A stretch of DNA of 64,000 nucleotides from the NCBI RefSeq assembly GCF_007829875.1, contig NZ_VIWV01000001.1:3070501-3134500 (forward strand). The letters are read 5' to 3'. The stretch is from Streptomyces capillispiralis (GTDB lineage Bacteria; Actinomycetota; Actinomycetes; Streptomycetales; Streptomycetaceae). A program made the translations under genes and the position numbers. The notes under the pieces are model-generated. The model worked only from the letters and a program-made list of their open reading frames with translations, did not search any database and was not told the origin of the DNA. Below, piece after piece: positions 42,532 through 51,233 of this stretch; the first letter of the stretch is position 1; each line of letters begins with the position of its first letter.

Positions 42532-43862
42532 TGTCCCGCACGACCCAGATCTTCTGCGTCTCGACCCTGTACGGCCTGGCCACGCTGGCGGCGGCGATCG
42601 AGTCCGACTGCTTCGCGGAGGCGGAGCGGCGGGTGCTGCTGGTCTGCGCCGACTCCGCGGTCCCGGAGACCGCGCCGGCGCTGGACGGGATGCCGGGCTT
42701 CGCGCCGCTGCGCGACCACTTCGACGACGTGCTCTCCTGGAACGAGGCGATCACACCCTTCCACCCGGCGGCCTGGACGCCGCGCGCCGAGGACGTCCCG
42801 CTCCTGGAGCGGCATCTGCGGCGGCTGTGGGGGCTCGGCGACGACCGTGTGGAGCTGGTCCTGGAGTCCCTCCCGGTTCCCCCCGCCCTCGCGGTGGCGC
42901 AGGTGTTCACCGGGGCGCCGGTCCATGTGTACGCCGACGGGCTGATGACGTACGGCCCCACGCGCGGCAGGCTCGACCCGCTGGTGGGCACGCGCGTGCG
43001 GCAGGTGCTGCACCTGGACCTGGTGCCGGGCCTCACGCCGATGCTGCTGCGCGAGTTCGGCGTGCCGGCCCGCGTGGTGCCGACGGACGCCTTCCTGAAG
43101 GCGGTCGGTGAGATCGCGGCGGCCACCGACGGGGTGCCCGAGGTGCCGGACGGCTCGGCGCTGCTGATCGGCCAGAGCCTGTCCGCGCTCGGCGTCCTCT
43201 CGGCCGGGGAGGAGGAGGACCTGCATCTGCGGATGCTGCGGGGCGCGGTCGGACGCGGCCACCGCACCCTCTTCTTCAAGCCGCACCCGGCCGCGCCGGC
43301 CCCGTACAGCCGTGCGCTGGAGACCGAGGCGGACCGGCTCGGGGCGTCCCTGACCGTCCTGGACTCCGCCGTCCTCGCCGAGGCGCTGTTCGAGAAGTCC
43401 CCGCCCGCGCTGGTCGTCGGCTGCTTCTCGACCGCGCTGTTCACGGCGTCCGCGCTGTACGGCCTGCCGGTCGCCCGCACCGGCACCGGGCAGCTCCTGG
43501 AGCGGCTCACGCCCTATCAGAACGGCGACCGGGTGCCGGCCGTCCTGGCCGACGCGCTGCTGCCGGACCTGGAGTCCGGCCGGGGTGCGGCGGCCCTTCC
43601 CGCGGACGAGCTGGACGCCCTGGTCACCACGCTGGGCTTCACCATGCAGCCGCAGGTCCACCCGGCGCTGCGGCCGGTCGCCGAGCGGTACCTCGCCCGG
43701 CACTTCGGGCCGCGCACCCGGCACTGGTTCAAGCGCAAGCGGCTCACCTCGCTGGGTCTGCCCGGCGGCATCCCGCGGCGGCTGGCGTTCCTGCCCCGCA
43801 ACGCCGCCGCGCGCCGGATGGTGCGGCGGGCGCGGGCGCTGAAGAAGGCCGTGCGGCGCTGA
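42531..43862 (+). CDS. Alpha-2,8-polysialyltransferase-family glycosyltransferase (cassette copy 1)
   Basis: 443 aa, POLYST family, GT-B fold. The N-terminal QIFCVSTLYGLATLAAAIES is diagnostic. The sialyltransferase motifs are VHVYADGLMTYGP (acidic-Gly), LFFKPHPAAPAP (HP, CMP binding) and VVGCFSTALFTAS (Ser-Thr). The C-terminus is basic and could contact the membrane. It probably transfers a nonulosonic acid from its CMP form onto the growing polymer. It is paired with the preceding GT2 gene. Confidence 0.85.
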   Translation: MSRTTQIFCVSTLYGLATLAAAIESDCFAEAERRVLLVCADSAVPETAPALDGMPGFAPLRDHFDDVLSWNEAITPFHPAAWTPRAEDVPLLERHLRRLWGLGDDRVELVLESLPVPPALAVAQVFTGAPVHVYADGLMTYGPTRGRLDPLVGTRVRQVLHLDLVPGLTPMLLREFGVPARVVPTDAFLKAVGEIAAATDGVPEVPDGSALLIGQSLSALGVLSAGEEEDLHLRMLRGAVGRGHRTLFFKPHPAAPAPYSRALETEADRLGASLTVLDSAVLAEALFEKSPPALVVGCFSTALFTASALYGLPVARTGTGQLLERLTPYQNGDRVPAVLADALLPDLESGRGAAALPADELDALVTTLGFTMQPQVHPALRPVAERYLARHFGPRTRHWFKRKRLTSLGLPGGIPRRLAFLPRNAAARRMVRRARALKKAVRR

Positions 43863-43970
43863 CGGGGCCCCTCGTGGGAGGCGTACGCGCGGCCGGGTGT
43901 TGGAGGCCGACTGTTCACCCCGTGTCCATCCGGAAGCCACCGGCGGACCGTCGTACTGGGGCACATTCGG

Positions 43971-43984
43971 CCTCCGATCGGAGG
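43971..43984 (+). promoter_or_regulatory. Perfect palindrome over the ribosome-binding site of the GT29-like gene
   Basis: CCTCCGATCGGAGG, a 14-bp perfect palindrome whose right arm GGAGG is the SD candidate, 11 nt before ATG 43996. It could mask the SD in mRNA or bind a regulator. Confidence 0.4.
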
Positions 43985-43995
43985 ACGGTGGAAGC

Positions 43996-45252
43996 ATGAC
44001 GAACCCCCTGGCGGGATTGTTCACGGCACGCCAGAAGGAGGCCGCCAGGCGGGACCTGTACGCCCGCGGCCTGCGCCTGTGCGGTGACTACCTGGCGGCG
44101 CGGGACGATCGGCCCACCGTCCGGGACACCCGGCTCACCCAGGCGATCGGCGTGTTCGCCGGCTCCCTCGACACCCCGTCCGCCGACCCCTTCGACGCGC
44201 TGCTCCAGGTCGGTGTGCGCGCGCTGGAGGCCGGCGGGGACGACGGGCTCGCCCTGGCCCTCGGGGTCGCCGAGACGGCGACCGAGGTCCGGCAGCGGTC
44301 CCGGGGGGCGTGGCGGCTGCGCGGCCGCGCGCTGGACGGGCTCGGCCGCGGCGACGAGGCGCTGGAGTGCTACGAGCGCCATCTGACGCTGCTGGGGGAC
44401 GGCGAGGCGGCCGAGGACGTCACCCGCAGGATCGACACGCTGCGGCGCCGGCGGGCCTGCCTGGAGGAGGCGGCCACGCTCTTCCCCGGGCCCGGGGCGG
44501 CGCTGCGCGACCTGGCCGGGAAGCCGGCCCCGGTCGCGGCGCCGGAGTTCGCCGCCCACGCGCGGGCGCGGGTGGCCGAGCACGGCCCGGGCGACCCGGC
44601 CGTACGGCGCCTGCTGGAGCTGTACGGCACCTACCGGCGGCTCGTCGAGCGGTCCGGCATGTCCGACCCGCTGCTCGGCGGGACCACGCCGGTCGGTGTC
44701 GGCGGGCTGCGCGGCCTGGTGGCGGGGCGGACGGTGTGCCTGGTGTCGAACGCCGCCGAGGTCGCCGGGAGCGGCCTGGGCGCCGAGATCGACGCCTACG
44801 ACCTGGTGGTGCGCTGCGACTCGTTCCGCACCCACGCCGGGGGCGCCGGTGAGCGCACCGGCCTGCACGCCGTCTCCCTGCGCGGCGACGCCCCCTGGGA
44901 CGGCCCCGCCTGGACGCGGCCGGCGGGCATCCGGCTGGTGTTCGGCGACCCGGCGGCGGCCTGGCGGCGCGCCGTGCGGCAGCGGCTGGCGGCCGGGGCG
45001 CAGGAGCACGTCGGTGACGCCTCGCTGCGCCGGCCCCTGAGCGACCCGGCGCTGCTGGGCGAGGGAGGCTGGGGCTCGGGGACCACCACCGCCTTCACCG
45101 TCCTCAGGCTCCTGGACTTCCTGGACGTCAGCCCCCGCCTGGACCTCATCGGCTTCGACAAGCCCGGCCGGCTGCGGCCGAAGGAGGCCGAGTGGGTCAT
45201 GGACCGCGCGACGCACGTCGACGACAGCAAGATGAGGATCGCCCTGCGATGA
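43996..45252 (+). CDS. GT29-like sialyltransferase with N-terminal TPR-like region
   Basis: 418 aa. The N-terminal 200 or so residues are helical with a TPR-like unit (RLRGRALDGLGRGDEALECY). The C-terminal part carries what looks like sialylmotif L of the eukaryote-type GT29 family (VCLVSNAAEVAGSGLGAEID followed by AYDLVVRCDSF). It also has a sialylmotif S-like segment (GSGTTTAFTVLRLLDFL followed by LDLIGFD). GT29 proteins are uncommon in bacteria. I infer transfer of a CMP-activated nonulosonic acid to an acceptor different from those of the POLYST proteins. The stop overlaps the next ATG (ATGA). Confidence 0.75.
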   Translation: MTNPLAGLFTARQKEAARRDLYARGLRLCGDYLAARDDRPTVRDTRLTQAIGVFAGSLDTPSADPFDALLQVGVRALEAGGDDGLALALGVAETATEVRQRSRGAWRLRGRALDGLGRGDEALECYERHLTLLGDGEAAEDVTRRIDTLRRRRACLEEAATLFPGPGAALRDLAGKPAPVAAPEFAAHARARVAEHGPGDPAVRRLLELYGTYRRLVERSGMSDPLLGGTTPVGVGGLRGLVAGRTVCLVSNAAEVAGSGLGAEIDAYDLVVRCDSFRTHAGGAGERTGLHAVSLRGDAPWDGPAWTRPAGIRLVFGDPAAAWRRAVRQRLAAGAQEHVGDASLRRPLSDPALLGEGGWGSGTTTAFTVLRLLDFLDVSPRLDLIGFDKPGRLRPKEAEWVMDRATHVDDSKMRIALR

Positions 45253-47441
45253 CCCACTCCTCCGCGGACGACCGGAGCACCGTCACCGGCAGACGCCGGA
45301 TCGCCTTCGCCGTCCACACCGACACCGCCGGCCTGCCCGGCCTGGCCACGCTGCTGCGCAGTCTGGCGCTCACCAACCCGGGTGTGTGCGAGGACTTCGT
45401 GGTGCTGCACCCCGGGCTGCCGGACTCCGCGTTCGACGCGCTGCGCCGGCTGCACCCGCGGCTGGTCGCGCGCCGGGCGGACGGCCGGGGCGAGGTCTTC
45501 CGGCTGGAGGGCTACGACACCGTCGTCGCCCTCGCCCCGTCCATGGTCGTGCTGGACGGCATCGGTGAGCTGCTGCGGATGCGGCGCGGTGTGGGGGCCG
45601 TCCCGCAGCTGCTCTGGGACGGGCGGGGCGAGGAGCGGCGCGCGGTCCTGCCGGACGGCCTGCTGGTCGTCCAGCGCGCCGACGTGGACGGCGCCGTGCC
45701 GGCCGGCACGGACACGGTGCCCGCGGAGCTGCTGACACCGGTCGACGCGCGGTTCGACTTCCTCACCCGGCGGCTGTACGACGACGCGCCGGTGCCGGCG
45801 CGGGTCGCGGTGCTGCACTTCACCGGCCCGTCCGACGAGCCCGGGTACGCTCCGGCGGCCGAGGCGCGGCGCCGCTTCGAGATGAGCGACGAGGAGTTCC
45901 GGGCCGCGTACTGCGCCCTGCCCGGCGACAAGCACCCGGACCTGCTGGCGCACCTCGCGCCGCCCCTGCTGCGGGCGCGTCCCTCGCTCGACCTGGCCCG
46001 CACGGTCGCCGACGTGTACCGCAGGCAGGGCCGCTACGACGAGGCCGTCGAGGTGCTCGCCCCGGTCGTCGGGGACCGGCTGGACGCGCCGCGCTGCCAG
46101 GAGACGCTCGGCGTCTGCCTGATGGCGCTGTCGCGCTACGACGAGGCCGAGGCGCGGCTGCTGCTGGCGGCGGCGTCACCCGATGTCGCCCCGCGTGCCT
46201 TCGCCCAGCTGGCCCGTCTGGCGTGGCTGTGCGGACGGGACGCGGACGCGCACGCCTACGCCCGCGACGGCCTGGAGGCCGACCCCACCGACGCCGGGTG
46301 CCACGCCTGGTACGTCCGTACGCGCCCGGAGGAGCGGACGGAGCCGGTGGCCGCCGGGGAGCAGTTGGCGCACGTGGCGCTGTTCGCCGAGGGGCAGGAG
46401 AACGCGGGCGACAAGGTGCTGCCCGAGGCCGTGCGCCTGTGCTTCGGCAGCGACACCGGCCCGCGCCACTGGTACCAGCAGCCGGTGCACCGGCTGGTGG
46501 ACGAGGCGGCGCTGGAGGAACTGAACGCCCGGCGCGGGGTGGTGGTGGGCGGCGGCGGACTGTTCCTGCCGGACACCTCCCCCAACGGCAACAGCCACTG
46601 GCAGTGGAACGTCCCGGACGGCGTGCTGTCCCGGCTGACCGCGCCGCTGGCGGTGTTCGCGGTCGGTTACAACGTGTTCGACGGGCAGCTCTACCGGCGC
46701 GGCCGGTTCGCCGAGAGCCTGCGGGTCCTCGTCGAGCGGTCGGCGTTCTTCGGGCTGCGCAACCACGGCTCGATCGAGCGGGTCCGCGAGCTGCTGCCCG
46801 CGGAGCTGCGGGACCGGGTGCGCTACCAGCCCTGTCCGACCACGGTGGCGCGGTACCTCGTGCCCGGCTGGACCGACCCGGTGGAGCGGGCCGACACCGT
46901 CCTGGTGAACTGCGCGTACGACCGCGCCGGGCTGCGCTTCGGGCACGACTACGGCCATTTCCTCGCCCAGCTGGCCCGCGCGCTGAAGGGCCTGCGGGAC
47001 AGGGCCGACGTACGGTACGCGGCCCACATGCCCGCCGACGAGAAGTTCGTGCACGACCTGCGCCGGGAGCACGGCATCGCCCTGCCCGTGGAGCAGTTGT
47101 ACGACATGACCAACGACGGGATCCGTGAGCTGTACCGCCGGGCGCGGCTGGTGATCGGGATGCGCGGGCACGCGGGGATGATCCCGTTCGGCTGCGGCAC
47201 CCCGATCCTCAGCCTGGTCTCCCACCCGAAGCTCGCCTACTTCCTGACCGACATCGGCCGCCGGGAGTGGGGGCTGTCCGTGCACGACCGGGACCTCGGC
47301 TCCCGGCTCGGGGAGCGGGCGGCGGCGATCCTCGACGACCACGCGGCCGCGGTGGCGGACGTGCACGGCGCGCAGAAGCTGCTGTGGGAGACCACCCGGT
47401 CCAACCTGGACGAACTGCGGGAGACCTTCGGCCGGGCATGA
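45249..47441 (+). CDS. Three-part protein: GT8-like, TPR, polysaccharide pyruvyltransferase
   Basis: 730 aa. Residues about 12-190 resemble a GT8-type GT-A domain (RRIAFAVHTDTAGLPGLATL), but the expected DxD strand reads VVALAPSMVVLDGI, lacking the metal-binding aspartates. Residues about 240-335 look like TPR repeats (VADVYRRQGRYDEAVEVLAP, ALSRYDEAEARLL). Residues about 345-700 are a polysaccharide pyruvyltransferase (ENAGDKVLPEAVRLCFG, VVVGGGGLFLPDTS, VIGMRGHAGMIPFGCGTPIL), which adds ketal-linked pyruvate to a sugar. The combination is unusual. Pyruvate would add negative charge to the glycopolymer. Confidence 0.8.
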   Translation: MTHSSADDRSTVTGRRRIAFAVHTDTAGLPGLATLLRSLALTNPGVCEDFVVLHPGLPDSAFDALRRLHPRLVARRADGRGEVFRLEGYDTVVALAPSMVVLDGIGELLRMRRGVGAVPQLLWDGRGEERRAVLPDGLLVVQRADVDGAVPAGTDTVPAELLTPVDARFDFLTRRLYDDAPVPARVAVLHFTGPSDEPGYAPAAEARRRFEMSDEEFRAAYCALPGDKHPDLLAHLAPPLLRARPSLDLARTVADVYRRQGRYDEAVEVLAPVVGDRLDAPRCQETLGVCLMALSRYDEAEARLLLAAASPDVAPRAFAQLARLAWLCGRDADAHAYARDGLEADPTDAGCHAWYVRTRPEERTEPVAAGEQLAHVALFAEGQENAGDKVLPEAVRLCFGSDTGPRHWYQQPVHRLVDEAALEELNARRGVVVGGGGLFLPDTSPNGNSHWQWNVPDGVLSRLTAPLAVFAVGYNVFDGQLYRRGRFAESLRVLVERSAFFGLRNHGSIERVRELLPAELRDRVRYQPCPTTVARYLVPGWTDPVERADTVLVNCAYDRAGLRFGHDYGHFLAQLARALKGLRDRADVRYAAHMPADEKFVHDLRREHGIALPVEQLYDMTNDGIRELYRRARLVIGMRGHAGMIPFGCGTPILSLVSHPKLAYFLTDIGRREWGLSVHDRDLGSRLGERAAAILDDHAAAVADVHGAQKLLWETTRSNLDELRETFGRA

Positions 47442-47485
47442 GCCATCGCACCACCGCCGCTACGAGCCCCGAAAGGGAGAACCAC

Positions 47486-48451
47486 GTGCCCAAACTGTCC
47501 GTCGTCGTGCCGATGCACAACGTGGAGGCGTTCGCCGAGAGCACCCTGCGCAGTCTCGCCGCCAACGCGCACCCCGACTTCGAGTTCCTGCTGGTCGACG
47601 ACTGCTCCACGGACGCCACGCCCTGGGTGATCGACCGCTGGGCGGAGAAGCTCCCGGGCGCGCGGGTGATCCGGCACGAGACGAACAGGGGCATCGCCCA
47701 GGCGCGCAACAGCGGCATCGACGCGGCCGAGGGCGAGTTCGTCACGTTCCTCGACGGCGACGACTGGTACGGGCCGCGCCACCTCGCCGGCATGGTGCGG
47801 GCCATGGAGGACCTGGGCTGCGACTTCGCCCGGACCGACCACGTCCAGGCCACCGGCACCGAGCGGGTGATCCGCCGGCCCCCGGCCGCCGTGCGCAACG
47901 CCGTGATGGATCCGCGCGACGGGATCACGCCCGCCGACACGGAGACGATGGTCGACTACCCGTTCGTCTGGGCGGGGATCTACCGGCGCCACCTCTTCGA
48001 CGACGGCGGCATGCGCTTCGTCACCGAACTGCGCACGGCCGAGGACCGGTTGTGGATCTGGCGGCTGCACCTGACGGCCCGGACGTACGCGTCCCTGGGC
48101 CTGCACGGGGTGTTCTACCGGCGGGGCGTGGCGACCTCGCTCACCCAGATCAAGGACGACCGCCAGCTCGACTTCATCCCCGCGTACGACGCGCTGCTGC
48201 GGGACGTGCGGGAGGACCGGGAGGCCGACCGCTTCCTCCTCAAGGCCGTGCGCACCTACTGCGCCATGATCGCCTTCCACATCGGCAAGGTGAACGAGTA
48301 CGAGCCCGCGGCGGCCCAGCGGCTGCGGCGGGAGACGCGGGCCGCGCTCCAGCGGATGCCGGAGCAGGCGCTGGAGGAGACCCTCAAGACCATCGACAGC
48401 ACTCGGAGCAGGTTGCTCAGCCGCCTGCGTGACGGGCGGAAGGCTGCCTGA
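47486..48451 (+). CDS. GT2-family glycosyltransferase (cassette copy 2)
   Basis: 321 aa. KLSVVVPMHNVEAFAESTL, FLLVDDCSTDATP and FLDGDDWYGP are the GT-A motifs. GTG 47486 has AGGGAG seven bases upstream; ATG 47438 overlapping the previous stop is an alternative. Paralogue of 41545-42531: both share FYRRGV and TSLT motifs, TAEDR and a C-terminus with RRMPQDAL- or QRMPEQAL-type helices. It precedes its POLYST partner by 3 nt. Confidence 0.87.
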   Translation: MPKLSVVVPMHNVEAFAESTLRSLAANAHPDFEFLLVDDCSTDATPWVIDRWAEKLPGARVIRHETNRGIAQARNSGIDAAEGEFVTFLDGDDWYGPRHLAGMVRAMEDLGCDFARTDHVQATGTERVIRRPPAAVRNAVMDPRDGITPADTETMVDYPFVWAGIYRRHLFDDGGMRFVTELRTAEDRLWIWRLHLTARTYASLGLHGVFYRRGVATSLTQIKDDRQLDFIPAYDALLRDVREDREADRFLLKAVRTYCAMIAFHIGKVNEYEPAAAQRLRRETRAALQRMPEQALEETLKTIDSTRSRLLSRLRDGRKAA

Positions 48452-48454
48452 TCC

Positions 48455-49810
48455 ATGCCCCACACGACCCAGATCTTCCAGGTCTCGACCCTCTACGGAG
48501 CGGCCACCCTCGCCGCGGCGCTGGACGCGGGCCTGTACGGACCGCGCGGCGGGGCCCGGCGCGTCCTGCTGGTCTCCAACAACGCGGCCGTCCCGGAGAC
48601 CGCGCTGCGCATGGACGAGATGCACGGCTACGGGCCGATAGCCGGCCGGTTCGACGCGGTGGTCAGCTGGAACGAGGCGATCAGCCCGTACCACCCCAGC
48701 ACCTGGGGCCCGCGCGGACACGACACGGTGCTGTGGCAGCGGGCGTTCCGCCTGCTGTGGGGCATCGGCGAGGACGACATGATCGAGCTCGCCGTCGAGT
48801 CGATCCAGGCCAACCCGGCCCGCGCCCTGGCGGCGATCTTCACCGAGGCCGCCGTCGACGTGTACGCCGACGGTCTGATGAGCTACGGCCCGACCCGCGA
48901 GAAGCTGCCGCTGACCATCGCGCGCCGCATCCGGCGGCTGCTCCACCTCGATCTGATCCCGGGCCTGCGGCCGCTGCTGCTGTCCGAGTACGGCGTCGAG
49001 CCGGAGATCGTCCCGGACGGGGCGTTCCGTGCCGTGCTCGACGAGATCTCCCTGGAGGCGGCGGACGACGCGCGGCTCGCGCCCGTCCTCGAGGAGGCGC
49101 CGACGGCGGTGCTGCTCGGCCAGTACCTGGCGGCGATCAACATCCTGACCGCGCAGGAGGAGGAGGACCTGCACGTCCGCATGCTCACCGGGGCCGTGCG
49201 GGCCGGGCACCGGTCCATCGTCTTCAAGCCGCATCCGACGGCGCCCGCCGGCTACTCGGCGGCGCTGAGCAAGGCGGCGGCGGACGCGGGCGTACGGCTC
49301 ACCGTGCTGGACGCGCCGCTGCTCGCCGAGACGCTGTACCACCACTGCCGTCCCGAACTCGTCGTCGGCTGTTTCTCCACGGCGATGGTGACCGCCTCCG
49401 CCTACTACGACGTGCCCGTCGCCCGGGTCGGGACCTCGCTGGTGATGGGGCGCCTGCGGCCCTACCCGAACAGCAACCGGGTGCCGCTGGCCGTGATCGA
49501 CCACCTGGTGCCCGACCTGGAGCGCGAGGAGTCCCCGGCCCTCGTCGGACCGGCGCCCGACACCCTGTCGCCGCTGGTCCGGGCGATCGGCTTCTGCATG
49601 CAGCCCAAGACGTACCCGGGTCTGCGGGAGCCGACGGCGCAGTGGCTGCGCGCCCATCTGGCCGACAGCCCCGGCTACTACTTCCCCGAGCTGCGGCTGG
49701 CCGAGCTGGGTCTGCCCGGCAGCCGCCCGCGCTCCCGCGCCCGGGTCCGGGTGGGCCGGGCCAAGCGCCGGGTGGGCCGGGTGGTCCGGCGCGGCACCCG
49801 CAGGGGCTGA
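48455..49810 (+). CDS. Alpha-2,8-polysialyltransferase-family glycosyltransferase (cassette copy 2)
   Basis: 451 aa, POLYST family: QIFQVSTLYGAATLAAALDA, VDVYADGLMSYGPTREK, IVFKPHPTAPAGY and VVGCFSTAMVTAS. Paralogue of 42531-43862 with the same order of motifs and a basic Arg-rich C-terminus. Last gene of the plus-strand operon before the hairpin at 49823-49862. Two copies suggest distinct linkages or acceptors, or chain initiation versus extension. Confidence 0.86.
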   Translation: MPHTTQIFQVSTLYGAATLAAALDAGLYGPRGGARRVLLVSNNAAVPETALRMDEMHGYGPIAGRFDAVVSWNEAISPYHPSTWGPRGHDTVLWQRAFRLLWGIGEDDMIELAVESIQANPARALAAIFTEAAVDVYADGLMSYGPTREKLPLTIARRIRRLLHLDLIPGLRPLLLSEYGVEPEIVPDGAFRAVLDEISLEAADDARLAPVLEEAPTAVLLGQYLAAINILTAQEEEDLHVRMLTGAVRAGHRSIVFKPHPTAPAGYSAALSKAAADAGVRLTVLDAPLLAETLYHHCRPELVVGCFSTAMVTASAYYDVPVARVGTSLVMGRLRPYPNSNRVPLAVIDHLVPDLEREESPALVGPAPDTLSPLVRAIGFCMQPKTYPGLREPTAQWLRAHLADSPGYYFPELRLAELGLPGSRPRSRARVRVGRAKRRVGRVVRRGTRRG

Positions 49811-49822
49811 CCCGGGCGGCCG

Positions 49823-49862
49823 CCGGGGCGGGTGGTGCGGCGGACCGCCCCACCCGCCCCGG
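49823..49862 (+). terminator. Terminator of the plus-strand glycosyltransferase operon
   Basis: Perfect 13-bp stem CCGGGGCGGGTGG/CCACCCGCCCCGG, 12 nt after the stop. Confidence 0.75.
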
Positions 49863-49942
49863 GGGCCAACCGAGACGCACCGGTCACGAGCGTGCCATCC
49901 GCTCGACAACTGCCGTACACCGGACGGACTGAGAGTTGCGCG

Positions 49943-51028
49943 GTGCCGAACGACATCGCCGTACGCCTGCCGCAGCAGCAGGGCAGCGCCCCCTCCGGGC
50001 AGACCGCCGCACCGCGGGAACACCGCTTCGACATCGACCTGATGCGGCTGATCTGCTCCGCGACCATCATGCTGGGGCACGTGGGCGCCCAGTTCATCCG
50101 CTCCACCGGCAACGACCCGGCGAACGGCGCGGGTTCGTACTGGGCGGGACACCTGGCCGAGGCGGTCAACCCGTTCGCCGTCCCCCTGTACTTCGCGATC
50201 GCGGGCTGGGCCGTACTGGTCGGCGCGCCCCCGCGGGACAGCGCCCGGATGTGGCAGCGCATCGTCCGCAACATCGTGCCGCTCTTCGTGTGGACGGCGG
50301 TCTACCTGGTCTGGGCCTGGCTGCGGGACCGCAACGACCGGCCCATGACGGAGCTGGCGGCGGACTCCGTGTTCGGCTCCGTGCAGCCGGCCTACCACCT
50401 GTGGTTCATGTACGCCTACATCCCGATCATCGCGCTGCTCGCCTTCGCGATGCTGATCAAGGCGGGCAAGCGGCCCTGGGGGCTGGGGGCGGCCCTGCTG
50501 GGCATCGCGGTCCTGCCGAGCGTCATGACCACGGCCACCGAGGTCACGGGACGCGAACTGCCGCACGTCGCCTGGGGTTTCGGCACCTACTCGCTGGTGT
50601 ACGCGGTCGGCGGCGCGCTGCTGTTCGCCCTGCCGGCCGGGACCCTGCGGTGGCGGTGGCCGCTGTACGTGGCTCTGCCGCTCACCATGGCCGGGGCCCT
50701 CTGGTACAACACGCGGATCCACTACGTGATGCCGAACGCGCACCTGTTCGTGGCCGCGATGAGCATCTGCGTGCTGCTGCTGGTCTCGCGGGTCCGCGTT
50801 CCCGAGAAGTGGCGGCCGTCGCTGCGCACGCTGGCCAACGCCGCGCTCGGCGCCTACATGGTGCACGTGCTGTTCGTCGAGGAGATCGTCACCCGTTTCG
50901 TGTCGCCGGACCTGAGCGCCCCGGCGGCCGGGCTGCTGCTGGCCGGCCTGGTGATCACGGTCATGACGCTGTCGTTCGCCACCAGTCTGCTGTGGGGGAA
51001 GCTCAACCTGCGGCGGCTGCTCGGCTGA
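49943..51028 (+). CDS. Acyltransferase 3-family membrane protein
   Basis: 361 aa, about ten membrane helices. The first carries MRLICSATIMLGHVGAQFIR with the conserved His of the family. FAIAGWAVLVG and the arginine of RIVRNIVPLFVW follow, and HLWFMYAYIPIIALLAFAM is in the middle. Such proteins O-acetylate (or otherwise acylate) surface sugars using acyl-CoA from the cytoplasm. GTG 49943 begins a polar 40-residue N-terminus. Its position beside the cluster suggests it decorates the same polymer. It has its own promoter region after the operon terminator. Confidence 0.85.
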   Translation: MPNDIAVRLPQQQGSAPSGQTAAPREHRFDIDLMRLICSATIMLGHVGAQFIRSTGNDPANGAGSYWAGHLAEAVNPFAVPLYFAIAGWAVLVGAPPRDSARMWQRIVRNIVPLFVWTAVYLVWAWLRDRNDRPMTELAADSVFGSVQPAYHLWFMYAYIPIIALLAFAMLIKAGKRPWGLGAALLGIAVLPSVMTTATEVTGRELPHVAWGFGTYSLVYAVGGALLFALPAGTLRWRWPLYVALPLTMAGALWYNTRIHYVMPNAHLFVAAMSICVLLLVSRVRVPEKWRPSLRTLANAALGAYMVHVLFVEEIVTRFVSPDLSAPAAGLLLAGLVITVMTLSFATSLLWGKLNLRRLLG

Positions 51029-51233
51029 CCCCGCGGCGACCGCCCGCCCGGCCGACCGGCGGGGCGGGGCGGGGCACGAGGGGACGTGCGGGCTCCATGC
51101 GGAGTTCGCCTGCTGTTCGCACGTCGCTCAACTCCGCATCCTTCGCCCACCGGCGCCTCCCGCCTAGCCTGTCCTCAACCCGCGAGCCACACCACTCACA
51201 CCGAGCTTTCGACGGATTGAGGTCTCCGGATCC

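Noticed and set aside
47237-50866. Very long open frame (1,209 codons) on the minus strand
   Set aside because: It is antisense to four well-supported genes with clear motifs. Long antisense frames are expected in high-GC DNA, and the translation is His/Arg/Gly/Gln-rich without domains.
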